Positions 34,575-43,135 of a DNA stretch of 64,000 bases are shown piece after piece. The notes beneath the pieces are model-generated. The model was not told the origin of the DNA, ran no database searches, and saw only the letters and a list, made by a program, of their open reading frames with translations. Positions within the stretch are counted from its first letter, which is position 1; each line of letters opens with the position of its first letter. The DNA is from Bog-105 sp965277855 (GTDB lineage Bacteria > Acidobacteriota > Terriglobia > Bryobacterales > Bryobacteraceae). The stretch is taken from NCBI GenBank assembly GCA_965277855.1, contig OZ255847.1:5642001-5706000 (forward strand). Reading direction: 5' to 3'. A program made the position numbers and the translations under genes.

Positions 34575-35137
34575 AACTTGACCTGCGGAACCTTTTTCTC
34601 TTCTTCGCTTGCTTTGAAATAATTATCGTCTTTGCGATAGCCGAAGATTGAGGCGGCAATACTGCGCGGAAACAGCTCTACGTCCGTGTTGTACTTCTGA
34701 ATGGCCAGGTTGTAATCGCGCCGGCTGACCGCGATCCGGTTCTCGGTCCCGGCCAGTTCATCCTGCAGTCGCAGAAAATTTTCATTCGACTTCAACTGGG
34801 GGTAGTTCTCCTGTAACACAAGCAACCGGCCGATCGCCCCGCTTAATTGCGAGTTAGCACCGATTTCGTCCGACCGGCTTTTGGCACCGAGCAAAGCGGA
34901 ACGTGCGCTGGTTACTTCGCCGATGACGGTTTGCTCCTGTTTGGCGAAGCCTTGCACAGTGGCGACAAGATTCGGAATCAGATCGGCGCGGCGCTTCATG
35001 TCGTTGTCTACCTGCGCCCAACGCGATTCGATCTCATTCTTCTCGGTGACCAGTGTGTTCTTGCCGGAAATCAGCTGGCCGCCAAAAATCAGGACACCCA
35101 GGATAATCACTACGATCGCAATTAAGCCAACCTTCAT
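34571..35137 (-). CDS. lemA: LemA family protein
   Basis: 188 residues. An N-terminal membrane helix (IAIVVIILGVLIFGGQLISG) is followed by the LemA core: NEIESRWAQVDNDMKRRADL, IPNLVATVQGFAKQEQTV, LVLQENYPQLKSNENFLRLQ and ISRRDYNLAIQKYNTDVELF-like sequence. LemA proteins are envelope-anchored helical bundles of unknown function, commonly encoded next to TPM/YgcG genes. Here the TPM gene is two genes upstream, with a nucleotidyltransferase between them. Confidence 0.92.
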   Translation of the reverse strand: MKVGLIAIVVIILGVLIFGGQLISGKNTLVTEKNEIESRWAQVDNDMKRRADLIPNLVATVQGFAKQEQTVIGEVTSARSALLGAKSRSDEIGANSQLSGAIGRLLVLQENYPQLKSNENFLRLQDELAGTENRIAVSRRDYNLAIQKYNTDVELFPRSIAASIFGYRKDDNYFKASEEEKKVPQVKF

Positions 35138-35159
35138 CTCAACCCTCCCGAGTCAGAAA

Positions 35160-35903
35160 TCAATTCGTTCCGAGCGTGTCTACAAACCGGACCAGAGCCG
35201 CCACATCGGTCAGGTACCGATCGAGCAACGACACCGTCTCCGGTCCGGTCGCTTTTCTTTCCGATGTCCGAATCGCCAGTATCTCATCAAAGGCCGGCAG
35301 GGGCGCAGCGAGTGTCTGGCTGAGCGCGGCCACTACATCGCGCTTCTTCCATAACGGATCTGTGCCGTGCAGGATCAACGCATGACGCCCTAAGACACAA
35401 AAAGTGGAGATGGAATCGGTCAGCAGGCGCTGCAGTCTTTCCGGGTCCGGCAGAACCTCGGCGGCGCGCTGCCGCAAGCGAAGTTGTTTGGCCCGGAGCT
35501 CGTGCTCCACTTGCGCGCGATAAAACTTCTGGTCGACGATCAGACCTTCAATCACATCGGAGCCATGGAGGATGCGGCGGTGTTGCTGCATGTCGCGGAA
35601 TTCCATCGGGAAGCAATCGGTGGAGGAGCGAACTTCTTCCTCCGTCAGGAGGAGCGGCGGCGGGTTTCCCTCTGTGTGCCACCAGTGCAGGATCGGTTGC
35701 GCCAACCTGAGTTCATCCGGCGTAATGCGGTTCAGAACGCACAACACATTTAAGTCGGAGGTATTTCGATTCCAGTCCTCGGTGGCCGCGGAGCCGTAGA
35801 GAATGACTGAGATTACGCGCTCACCGAAGACATTGTTCAGCCGCGTGACCAGGTCGGCCAGCTTCTGTTCCAGATCCTGTTTAGGTTCCGTCGCGTCTAC
35901 CAA
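35160..35903 (-). CDS. Nucleotidyltransferase-fold protein
   Basis: 247 residues from a TTG at 35903. The frame extends further upstream, but only as an arginine/tryptophan-rich shadow of the glycine-rich end of the TPM gene. VISVILYGSAATEDWNRNTS at about residues 28-47, followed by DLNVLCVL, is the polymerase-beta superfamily signature (GS...D-x-N), although the first metal ligand is in a non-standard S-D-L-N context. The remainder is helical, with ERLQRLLTDSISTFCVLGRH. The TTG overlaps the TPM stop (TTGGTAG), so it is coupled to TPM and followed 22 bp later by lemA. Its substrate is unknown. Confidence 0.75.
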   Translation of the reverse strand: MVDATEPKQDLEQKLADLVTRLNNVFGERVISVILYGSAATEDWNRNTSDLNVLCVLNRITPDELRLAQPILHWWHTEGNPPPLLLTEEEVRSSTDCFPMEFRDMQQHRRILHGSDVIEGLIVDQKFYRAQVEHELRAKQLRLRQRAAEVLPDPERLQRLLTDSISTFCVLGRHALILHGTDPLWKKRDVVAALSQTLAAPLPAFDEILAIRTSERKATGPETVSLLDRYLTDVAALVRFVDTLGTN

Positions 35904-36739
35904 TTGCTGCTGGCCCCCCCACCGCCGAAATCGCCACCACCGAATCCACCAAAGCCGCCGCCGCCGCCGGAACCGCCGCCGAATCCGCCGCCGCCCCAAT
36001 CGCCGCGCCGTCCTCCGCCCAGCATGTTACCGATCAAAACACCGGTAAGCAAGTCGCCCGCGCCACCGCCGCCGCCGCGATAACCACCACCCGGACCACC
36101 GCGCCGTCCGCGGCCCACGATCCACAGCAGAAAAAATATACCAACGATGATGAGCGGGAACGGGATGCCTGAGCGATGCGAGGTCTTCTGTGACCGCGCG
36201 TCCGGTAGATCCGAGTCGGTAAACGCGACGCCTTTGCCTTGCGCGATCTGACCGGCCATGTTGCGTGCCGCCGTCATCAGGGCAGCGCCGTAATCGCTGG
36301 CGCGTAATTCCGGGCGGATGGCGCGGAGTGTGCTGCCGGCAAAACCGTCGGTGATGTAGGGTTCGATGCCACGCCCGGTTTCGATATCGCTCTGGCGATC
36401 TTTTACAGCGAGCAATAAAAGTACGCCCTGGTTCTGTTTGTCTCCGACGCCCCACTGCCGGCCCAAATCGAGCGCGACATCGCGGATCGGCTGGTCTTGT
36501 AAGTTGTCGATCGTGACCAACGCAAATTGCACCCCAAGCTGCTGTTCGACTTTCGTGCAGTAGGCCTCGAGCTGTTCTTTCTGGCCTGGATCCACTACGT
36601 GCGCCAGATCGCTGACATAGCCGGTCGGTTTAGGGAACTGCTTGACGTCGACGGCTGCGGACGCTGCAATCGCGACCGCCAGCAAGGCAATGATCGTCCG
36701 TTTTGCACGAAGCGGCTTGGTGTTAGGAACCAAAAGCAT
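35897..36739 (-). CDS. TPM-domain membrane protein (YgcG type)
   Basis: 280 residues from ATG 36739 (a TTG at 36757 is possible). An N-terminal signal or anchor helix (TIIALLAVAIAASAAVD) precedes the TPM phosphatase-like domain (GYVSDLAHVVDPGQKEQLEA, VALDLGRQWGVGDKQNQGVL, TGRGIEPYITDGFAG). A second helix (PFPLIIVGIFFLLWIVG) and an extreme glycine-rich tail (GGGGFGGGSGGGGGFGGFGG) follow. The glycine tail is typical of YgcG proteins. Found with LemA; thought to act in membrane-protein quality control or repair. Confidence 0.9.
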   Translation of the reverse strand: MLLVPNTKPLRAKRTIIALLAVAIAASAAVDVKQFPKPTGYVSDLAHVVDPGQKEQLEAYCTKVEQQLGVQFALVTIDNLQDQPIRDVALDLGRQWGVGDKQNQGVLLLLAVKDRQSDIETGRGIEPYITDGFAGSTLRAIRPELRASDYGAALMTAARNMAGQIAQGKGVAFTDSDLPDARSQKTSHRSGIPFPLIIVGIFFLLWIVGRGRRGGPGGGYRGGGGGAGDLLTGVLIGNMLGGGRRGDWGGGGFGGGSGGGGGFGGFGGGDFGGGGASSNW

Positions 36740-36774
36740 GAACCATGAGCTTACCAATAAGTTTTACTTCCTCA

Positions 36775-38070
36775 CTATTCGTTATCGGGGCCGCCATGTG
36801 CCGTCGCGGCCTCGGCCACTGCGGGTTCCGCTGGACTGATACTGAGAGTATCCAGGCGCCGCAAGCCAGGAAACAGCCAGGCCCATAACGTTACTACCGC
36901 CATGGTCCCGATGCCGCCCAGTACGACAGCCGGCACGGTGCCGAACCATTGCGCGGTGAGCCCTGATTCGAATTGACCGACCTCGTTCGATGCTCCGATG
37001 AAAACCATGTTGACCGCGCTGACCCGTCCGCGCATGTGATCGGGTGTGGCCAGTTGCGTCATGGTCGAGCGCACGATAACGCTTACCGTGTCGGTCGCGC
37101 CGGTCAGGAACAACATCGCGAGCGACAGCCAGAAATTGTGCGAAAGGCCGAAAACCACCGTCGTAATACCGAACCCGAAAACTGACCAAAGCATGATCGC
37201 GCCAGCCCTTCGGCGCAGCGGCCAGTGCGCCAGCAGGACGCCCATCAGCACTGCGCCTACGCCGGGAGCGCTCCGTAGAATGCCGAGACCAGTCGCGCCG
37301 ATTCTAAGAATCTCGCGCGCATAGACAGGTAACAAGGCCACCGCGCCTCCAAGGAGTACGGCGAATAGATCCAGCGAAATTGCTCCCAGGATGAAGGGAT
37401 CACGCCAGATAAACTTCAAGCCATCGAGCACCACTCCCCATGACGCTGCGCCCGGTGGACGGACGCTCTGGGCTACCTCGACACGCCGTATGCTGAGAAA
37501 TCCAATAAAGTAAGCGATGGCGGCACAGCTATACACCGGAGTTGGATGTCCCGTGAATCCGTAAAGTAGACCACCGGTCATCGGTCCTACAACGGTGGCG
37601 GTTTGAAAAATGGATGCGCTCCAAGCGACCGCGTTTGGAAAATCCTCTTTCGAAACCAGCAGTGGCACAAAGGCTTGGCTGGCGGGCGCATTGAACGCCC
37701 GCACGGTCCCGTTTAGCAGGAGCACCAGGTAAATGGGAGCTGCCGACGCCACACCGTGCAGCGCCAGAATGAAGAGCAGTACCGAACACAACGAGAAGGC
37801 GAGATAGCAAGCCTTCAAGATGGTTAATCGGGGAACGCGGTCGGCGGTATGTCCTGCCACCAGAAACAAACAAATGCCGGGCAGGAATTGCGCCAACCCC
37901 ACCAAACCCAAATCCATCGGTCGGTGGGTCAGCTCGTAGACCTGCCAGCCGACCGCCACGGCTTGCATCTCAGACGAGATGGTCACCAGGAAGCGGGCGA
38001 CTGCGTAAAATCGAAAATTTGGGTACTGAAATGCGGCGCGCGAAGCAGGTGATCGCGGTTCAGCACTCAT
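36775..38070 (-). CDS. MFS transporter (enterobactin-exporter-like/EntS family)
   Basis: 431 residues from ATG 38070, with about 12 transmembrane helices. YPNFRFYAVARFLVTISSEM, VAVGWQVYELTHRPMDLGLV and GLAQFLPGICLFLVAGHTAD are typical of the DHA3/EntS-like branch. Later, ATPDHMRGRVSAVNMVFIGA is the conserved loop. Probable proton-driven export of a small molecule or drug. It lies 7 bp after the ABC permease stop, so it is the third gene of an exporter operon. A reading from 38121 would overlap the permease gene and is not used. Confidence 0.88.
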   Translation of the reverse strand: MSAEPRSPASRAAFQYPNFRFYAVARFLVTISSEMQAVAVGWQVYELTHRPMDLGLVGLAQFLPGICLFLVAGHTADRVPRLTILKACYLAFSLCSVLLFILALHGVASAAPIYLVLLLNGTVRAFNAPASQAFVPLLVSKEDFPNAVAWSASIFQTATVVGPMTGGLLYGFTGHPTPVYSCAAIAYFIGFLSIRRVEVAQSVRPPGAASWGVVLDGLKFIWRDPFILGAISLDLFAVLLGGAVALLPVYAREILRIGATGLGILRSAPGVGAVLMGVLLAHWPLRRRAGAIMLWSVFGFGITTVVFGLSHNFWLSLAMLFLTGATDTVSVIVRSTMTQLATPDHMRGRVSAVNMVFIGASNEVGQFESGLTAQWFGTVPAVVLGGIGTMAVVTLWAWLFPGLRRLDTLSISPAEPAVAEAATAHGGPDNE

Positions 38071-38077
38071 TTGAGGC

Positions 38078-38932
38078 TCAAGTAACCACTCGCTTGCGAA
38101 AGGTGCGAGCGCCGAGTACAAACATCAATATGACCGAGATGCCCAAGGCGAGCAAAATCCAGCGCAGATCGAGAGTGGGGAAGTCTCGGCCATCGATGGG
38201 CGGCACCATGGCATAGCGCAAACCTTCTGCCGCATAAGTGAGTGGATTCAGCAGAGTCAGTATCTGAAACCAGCGGATATTAGTGAGCGCACCCCAGGGA
38301 TAGTAAGTGCAACCGGTAAACAACAGTGGCGTGAAAATCAGAGTAAACATCAAGCTGATCTGATCCGGTTTGATGATGGTTCCCATGAGCAGACCGATGG
38401 TGGAGCCTACCAAACCGGTGAGGATGACCATACCGATCAGGATCGGCAAGCGATCGGGCCGCACGGCAAAGCCATGGCCCAAGATGAGCCAGCCGAGTGG
38501 AAAAATGACCGAACTTGCGACAGTGCCGCGCAATGCGGCGAACAAAACTTTTTCTAGCGGAACCCACCAGATGGGCAAAGGCGAGAGCAATCGGTCGTCG
38601 ATCTCGCGGGCAAAGCCAAGATCCAGCACAAGCGGTAAGGTGACGCCCTGCATGGCCGCCAGCATCCCGGTAAGCGCCACGATGCCGGGCAGCATCAGCG
38701 ACGCGAAGTTGCCCGCCGCCAGGCCGATGCCCGGCAGCACTTTGCCAAAGATGAAAAGGAAAAACAGCGGCTGCATGAGGGCCTGCAGCAGGAATGGAAT
38801 GAATTCGCGTCCGGTGACAACTACATCGCGCCGCAGAATCGCGACGAATGCGCTGATGGCAAGCGCTGTACGGTTGGACGATTCCCTCGGCCTGGCCGCG
38901 ACTTCGAGCGAATTCACGTAAGTGTCGCCCAT
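38078..38932 (-). CDS. ABC-2 type transporter permease
   Basis: 284 residues with six predicted membrane helices after a cytosolic N-terminus, the usual DrrB/NodJ-type layout: FVAILRRDVVVTGREFIPFL, GIVALTGMLAAMQGVTLPLV, LDLGFAREIDDRLLSPLPIW and FTPLLFTGCTYYPWGALTNI. It pairs with the ATPase just upstream; the ATPase stop and the permease ATG share one base (TAATG). Likely an exporter of a drug, lipid or polysaccharide; substrate unknown. Confidence 0.92.
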   Translation of the reverse strand: MGDTYVNSLEVAARPRESSNRTALAISAFVAILRRDVVVTGREFIPFLLQALMQPLFFLFIFGKVLPGIGLAAGNFASLMLPGIVALTGMLAAMQGVTLPLVLDLGFAREIDDRLLSPLPIWWVPLEKVLFAALRGTVASSVIFPLGWLILGHGFAVRPDRLPILIGMVILTGLVGSTIGLLMGTIIKPDQISLMFTLIFTPLLFTGCTYYPWGALTNIRWFQILTLLNPLTYAAEGLRYAMVPPIDGRDFPTLDLRWILLALGISVILMFVLGARTFRKRVVT

Positions 38933-39975
38933 TACCGCAGATGCCTGCCTGTAAGAAAGATAAACACTTCTTCAAGTGATGGCTGCTTGACGCTCAGATT
39001 GCGGACTTCGGCGCCTTCACTCAGAACCGCTTGCGCGGCAGGCCCGATGAGCTTGTTGGCCGAACTGGCATAAATCCGAAAGGTGAAGTGGCCCGGTTCA
39101 GCTTCGGCGTCTGCTCCATTAGCTACCGATTCCACCTTGGTGGTCGACGGCATCGCGCCTAGCGCCTGGCTCACACGCTCCGCTAAATTTTCACGCCGCT
39201 CGTCCGGCGCAAAAGCCTGCACTTCGAGTGAAGTGCCGCCCGGAATCATTTTCTTTAACTCCTCCGGGGTTTCATTCACCAGTATTTTGCCGTGGTCCAT
39301 CACCGCGATGCGCTGGCAGAGCTTGTCTGCTTCTTCCATGTCGTGAGTCGTGAGCAGGATGGTAAGTCCGCGGGCATTCATCTCGCGAATCCGCTCCCAC
39401 AGAAACAAACGCGATTGCGGATCCAGATTATTCGTCGGCTCGTCGAGGAACAGGACATCCGGTTCATGCATCAGGGCGCGCGCAATCATCAGCCGCTGCG
39501 CCATGCCGCCCGAATAGCGGTTCACTTTCTCGTTCTTGCGGTCGCCCAATCCTAACTCGTCGAGCAACTTATCGGCTAACGCTTCGCGAGTTTTTCTCGC
39601 CACTCCGTGATACGCGGCATGGAATGTCAGGATCTCGCGCACCTTCAGGCTGCGATCGAGGTTACTCTGCTGCGGCACTACGGCGATGCGCTGCTTGACG
39701 CCAATCGGATCGCCTGCCACATCGATGCCCATAATGGAAGCGCTGCCCTGCGTGGGCAGAATACCGGTTGTCAAGACGCCAATGGTGGTGGTCTTTCCGG
39801 CGCCATTTGGGCCCAGCAGTCCGAAAATTTCTCCGCGGTTTACCTGGAATGAGACGCCATCGACCGCGTTCGTCTTGGATTTGGAGTACCGTTTGACTAA
39901 GTCGTGAACTTCGATCGCGGAAAACTTCCGGGCAGACAGATCTTTTTCGGCGAGGGCAGCCTCACTCGTGGGCAT
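38932..39975 (-). CDS. ABC transporter ATP-binding protein (DrrA-like)
   Basis: 347 residues. Walker A GPNGAGKTT (about 55-63), signature YSGGMAQRLMIARALMHEPD and Walker B VLFLDEPTNNLDPQ (about 155-190), with the H-loop in LLTTHDMEEADKL. A C-terminal accessory domain of about 100 residues follows, as in DrrA-type exporters (LAERVSQALGAMPSTTKVES ... LSVKQPSLEEVFIFLTG). It heads an ATPase-permease-MFS operon on the minus strand, 57 bp after the FGGY kinase. Confidence 0.94.
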   Translation of the reverse strand: MPTSEAALAEKDLSARKFSAIEVHDLVKRYSKSKTNAVDGVSFQVNRGEIFGLLGPNGAGKTTTIGVLTTGILPTQGSASIMGIDVAGDPIGVKQRIAVVPQQSNLDRSLKVREILTFHAAYHGVARKTREALADKLLDELGLGDRKNEKVNRYSGGMAQRLMIARALMHEPDVLFLDEPTNNLDPQSRLFLWERIREMNARGLTILLTTHDMEEADKLCQRIAVMDHGKILVNETPEELKKMIPGGTSLEVQAFAPDERRENLAERVSQALGAMPSTTKVESVANGADAEAEPGHFTFRIYASSANKLIGPAAQAVLSEGAEVRNLSVKQPSLEEVFIFLTGRHLR

Positions 39976-40032
39976 CTTTCAGTTGTACTCGAATTCGCCC
40001 TTTGAACGCCACATACTTCGCAGGCGCTGCAC

Positions 40033-41571
40033 TCAGGCCGTGGAAAATGGTGCGGCCGTATGTCCTACGGGCGTCGAGTGCTCGGGCGGATCGAATGGCG
40101 AGCGGGGTCCATACAGGGCATCGAACAAATGCGCATCGCGCTGCAGCATGCGGTCGTAAATCGCCACGCTCTCTTTCCGCGGTTGCACCGTTTCGCCCAA
40201 CGCGACCGGTACGTTATCGAGGTCGCCGATCAGCCCCATCTGTTCCGCGGCAATCATGGCAGCGCCCCGGCTCGACGCTTCCGCTACCTGGGACTCCACA
40301 ATCGGGTGCCCGAGCGCATCGCTCATCATCTGCAGCCAGACGCGCGACTTGAGCAGCGCTCCGCCCGATGCGATGACCTGCGCGGGTTCGCTGAACGGCC
40401 GCAATAGCAGGACATAAATTTGTTTAAAACGCAAAGCGACGCTTTCCAGGCAAGCCTGCAGTATGTCGAGCGGCTTGGTGGCCAGACTCATTCCGCTGAC
40501 GACGGCGCGCAGTTCCGGCCGCCAGTAGGGCGACCGCTCCCCGGCAAAGTAGGGCAGCATGGTGAGCCCGTGCGATCCGGGCACATGCGTGGCAATTTGC
40601 TCTTCGGCATTCTCCGGCAATTGCAGCGTGCGGGTGGCCCAGCGGAAAACCTCTCCGCCGTTCGAGACCGCGCCCCCTAATATGAAGCGCTGGCGATTGA
40701 CGCGATAGCACCAGATACCCGCCGGAATTGTGACATAACTCTGCTTCACCACTACGCGCATGGCGCCGCTCGTTCCCACCATCAAAGCAAAGCGGCCCGG
40801 TCCGGAGCAGCCGCTTCCGATACTGTTGCAGGCGCCGTCGCCGTAAGCCGGATACCATGGAATGCCCTGGAATAAAGGCCACCGCTGTGCGAACTCGGGA
40901 AGTAATTGCGTGCGCGGCTTATCTAGCGTTTCTACGGCGGCCAGTTGCTCCCGCCTGACGCCGACGGTCTCCAGCAGTTCTTCGCAGTAGTCGCCCTGCC
41001 GCTGGTCCCAAATCCCACTGGCCGACACCATGGATGTCGATTCCGCCCCGTCGCCCGTCAACGCGCGCAGCAGAAATTCACCCACGGAAATCCATTTGGC
41101 AGTTTTGCGGAACTCCTCTGCGTGAGTTTGTTTTAGCCATAACAGCTTGGCGGGCCAGTAACTCGTATGCGGCACGCAGCCCGTGATGGCATGTAGCCAG
41201 GCAGCATCGAAGGTATTCGTCAACTCCTCCATCTGCTGGCCCGACCGCGTGTCGAATAGATGTACGATGGGCATGGTCGGCCTACCGTCGCGATCGATAC
41301 CGACAAAGCAGTGCCAGAACGTGCTGATGCCCACGCCCACCGCCTGGTAACTCTTCTGCAACATCTGCTCGTGCAGGGCATCGAGGCAGTCGCATAACAG
41401 CTGCAACAGAATTCCCGGATCGACTTCCACGCTGCCATCCTGTCGGGTTACGAACTCATATTTTTTTTGCAGCCCCATATCAGGACAGGCTGTGAAATCA
41501 TCTCCAAACAAAAGAGCTCGTACGCTGGACGTACCGACGTCCAGGCCAACCATACGTTCGTGAGTTCGCAC
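40033..41571 (-). CDS. FGGY-family carbohydrate kinase (gluconate-kinase-like)
   Basis: 512 residues. The actin-like ATPase fold begins VGLDVGTSSVRALLFGDDF. Further markers are STFWHCFVGIDRDGRP, GDGACNSIGSGC, MVGTSGAMRVVV, LPYFAGERSPYWRPELRAVV and VIASGGALLKSRVWLQMMSD. It phosphorylates a sugar, polyol or gluconate-type substrate; the latter is suggested by resemblance only. The start is GTG 41571 or ATG 41553 (MVGLDVGTSS), and I list the longer. A terminator lies between it and the upstream CHRD gene, so it has its own promoter. Confidence 0.88.
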   Translation of the reverse strand: MRTHERMVGLDVGTSSVRALLFGDDFTACPDMGLQKKYEFVTRQDGSVEVDPGILLQLLCDCLDALHEQMLQKSYQAVGVGISTFWHCFVGIDRDGRPTMPIVHLFDTRSGQQMEELTNTFDAAWLHAITGCVPHTSYWPAKLLWLKQTHAEEFRKTAKWISVGEFLLRALTGDGAESTSMVSASGIWDQRQGDYCEELLETVGVRREQLAAVETLDKPRTQLLPEFAQRWPLFQGIPWYPAYGDGACNSIGSGCSGPGRFALMVGTSGAMRVVVKQSYVTIPAGIWCYRVNRQRFILGGAVSNGGEVFRWATRTLQLPENAEEQIATHVPGSHGLTMLPYFAGERSPYWRPELRAVVSGMSLATKPLDILQACLESVALRFKQIYVLLLRPFSEPAQVIASGGALLKSRVWLQMMSDALGHPIVESQVAEASSRGAAMIAAEQMGLIGDLDNVPVALGETVQPRKESVAIYDRMLQRDAHLFDALYGPRSPFDPPEHSTPVGHTAAPFSTA

Positions 41572-41600
41572 TTGAGATCAGTATTCCATTGCGCAAGCAC

Positions 41601-41640
41601 AAAAAAGCCAGAGTTTCGCATTCACATACGAACCTCTGGC
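41601..41640 (-). terminator. Rho-independent terminator after the CHRD gene
   Basis: Read on the minus strand: GCCAGAG-G-TTCG, a 10-base loop, CGAA-A-CTCTGGC, then TTTTTT. That is 7 plus 4 base pairs with a single mismatch, 27 bp beyond the CHRD stop codon. It separates the CHRD transcript from the kinase gene. Confidence 0.88.
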
Positions 41641-41666
41641 ACAAGCCGTCGAGACGGGAAGGAGGT

Positions 41667-42233
41667 CTAAAGAATGGCGGAAGATTGTCTGCGTCGCCTG
41701 ACCAGCGCGAGTGCTCCTCCGACGATTGCCAGACCCATGAGTCCAGTCGTAGCCGGCTCAGGCGTGGCGGTCGAGGAAACAGCCAGTTGACCACGCAGTT
41801 CTCCATTGGGATACATCGCGGTATGAATATTCACGTATCCGTCGCCGCTCTCGATGGCCTGCGCCATTTGCGCAATCGTGCTGATGCCACCGGCGGGCGT
41901 GACATCTGCCTGCGTCAAGGTTCCCGAGAGGGTATCGGTAGCGGGCATATTCGACATGAAGAAGGGAATCACCACCGGGCCAGACACTCCCACTGCGCCC
42001 ACGTGAATGTGAGCCATAGTGGCTGGACCGGTAAGATTCATCCACGAAAGCGTGTAACTAAAGCTGTTGTTCGCTGCGCTGTAATCCACCATGGCCGTTC
42101 CGCTACCGGAAGAGCCGCTGGCATTGTCGGTGGAGGCCAGCAGTGTTGCCGTCGAGACAAAATCGGCTCGCATGGGAGAAACTGTGGCCAGTAAACCGGC
42201 ACACAAAAAAGACATCGCACAAAGTGTTCTCAT
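41667..42233 (-). CDS. CHRD domain protein with PEP-CTERM sorting signal
   Basis: 188 residues. A signal peptide ends near SPMRA (residue 23). The centre is a CHRD domain: FSYTLSWMNLTGPATMAHIH and the conserved NIHTAMYPNGELRGQL (about 135-150). The C-terminus has the PEP-CTERM tripartite signal: TPEPAT, a helix GLMGLAIVGGALALV and RRRRQ. PEP-CTERM proteins are processed by an exosortase and displayed or secreted with exopolysaccharide. The exosortase is not in the window. It is downstream of the sigma/anti-sigma pair. Confidence 0.92.
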   Translation of the reverse strand: MRTLCAMSFLCAGLLATVSPMRADFVSTATLLASTDNASGSSGSGTAMVDYSAANNSFSYTLSWMNLTGPATMAHIHVGAVGVSGPVVIPFFMSNMPATDTLSGTLTQADVTPAGGISTIAQMAQAIESGDGYVNIHTAMYPNGELRGQLAVSSTATPEPATTGLMGLAIVGGALALVRRRRQSSAIL

Positions 42234-42367
42234 CTAAAACCTTTCAAGTAGTCGCTGCCCTTTGAGAGTTTGTTGGCAGCACCACACTAGCGATGCGAAC
42301 GAAGATGCTTCCGTTTTTATTTTTGATGGAGGTTTCCGGTACTAAGAAGTTCTACGTAAGGACGCCG

Positions 42368-43135
42368 TTAATTCCGAAGGGATTGTATGAGTTTGACGAG
42401 CAGGAGTCCGGCGACGCTGCTCAGCGCAATGGCCCCCAAATGCCAGACCATGATATGCGCCGCGTTTAGCAACGGACAGTGCAAGGCCAGTACCCCTACG
42501 CCTGTCAAACCTCCAAATGCAGCTACTATTCCGCCCGCCAGAAGCGGTGACGGCGAAAAACCGCGCCGCACGAAGGGAAAAACCAGCAGGCTACAAACAG
42601 CCGCGCACGCCATTCCTAACCGCAGGCAAGGAATGCCGCGCGCGACAAATGATGTCGTTTCGAAGTGCGGAAAGAGTGTCGATACCAGGAGCGCCAGCAG
42701 CACCATCGACCCTGCAATCGGCCCAATCACGCCGACGCGTGCTCGTTGTCCGGGGATCACCTGCTCGGAAACCGATCGCGTGAACACCACTGCCAACACT
42801 AGAATGGTGCCAATATACCAGAGCCTTTGCATAGCGTTCATGTGCTCATAGCCCCTGTAACCGAACAGCATGGTCACGGCATTCACGAACACGACAAAAA
42901 ACAGCAGTGCCAGCAGCGTCAGTCTGCCATCAGACGGTAAGGGCCGCACTGGTCGCAGGGAGGCAAGCACTCTCTCCTGCACCGCGGCCAGTTTTGCCTG
43001 GTCGGGCATCTCAATGGGCGTCCGCAGCGCCTGAACCAATCGAGTGCAGCCTGGACATGATTGCACGTGTTCGGCGGCTTTACCCGAAATGGACTTGCCG
43101 AGACTCAGCTCCTGGCGCACGTCTTCGCAACTCAT
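42368..43135 (-). CDS. Membrane anti-sigma factor (NrsF/DUF1109-like with zinc-finger N-terminus)
   Basis: 255 residues. The cytosolic N-terminus has a zf-HC2-like HVQSCPGCTRL (H-x3-C-x2-C, about residues 23-33), and six transmembrane helices follow (LTLLALLFFVVFVNAVTMLF, VGVIGPIAGSMVLLALLVST, GGIVAAFGGLTGVGVLALHC). LHCPLLNAAHIMVWHLGA resembles the NrsF ending. Its ATG overlaps the sigma-factor stop (ATGA at 43132-43135), the typical sigma/anti-sigma arrangement. It would hold the sigma factor at the membrane until a signal arrives. Confidence 0.85.
   Translation of the reverse strand: MSCEDVRQELSLGKSISGKAAEHVQSCPGCTRLVQALRTPIEMPDQAKLAAVQERVLASLRPVRPLPSDGRLTLLALLFFVVFVNAVTMLFGYRGYEHMNAMQRLWYIGTILVLAVVFTRSVSEQVIPGQRARVGVIGPIAGSMVLLALLVSTLFPHFETTSFVARGIPCLRLGMACAAVCSLLVFPFVRRGFSPSPLLAGGIVAAFGGLTGVGVLALHCPLLNAAHIMVWHLGAIALSSVAGLLLVKLIQSLRN

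Noticed and set aside
42254..42280. 6-bp inverted repeat GCTGCC/GGCAGC upstream of the CHRD gene
   Set aside because: Short arms with a 15-base loop are common by chance; no other support for an operator.
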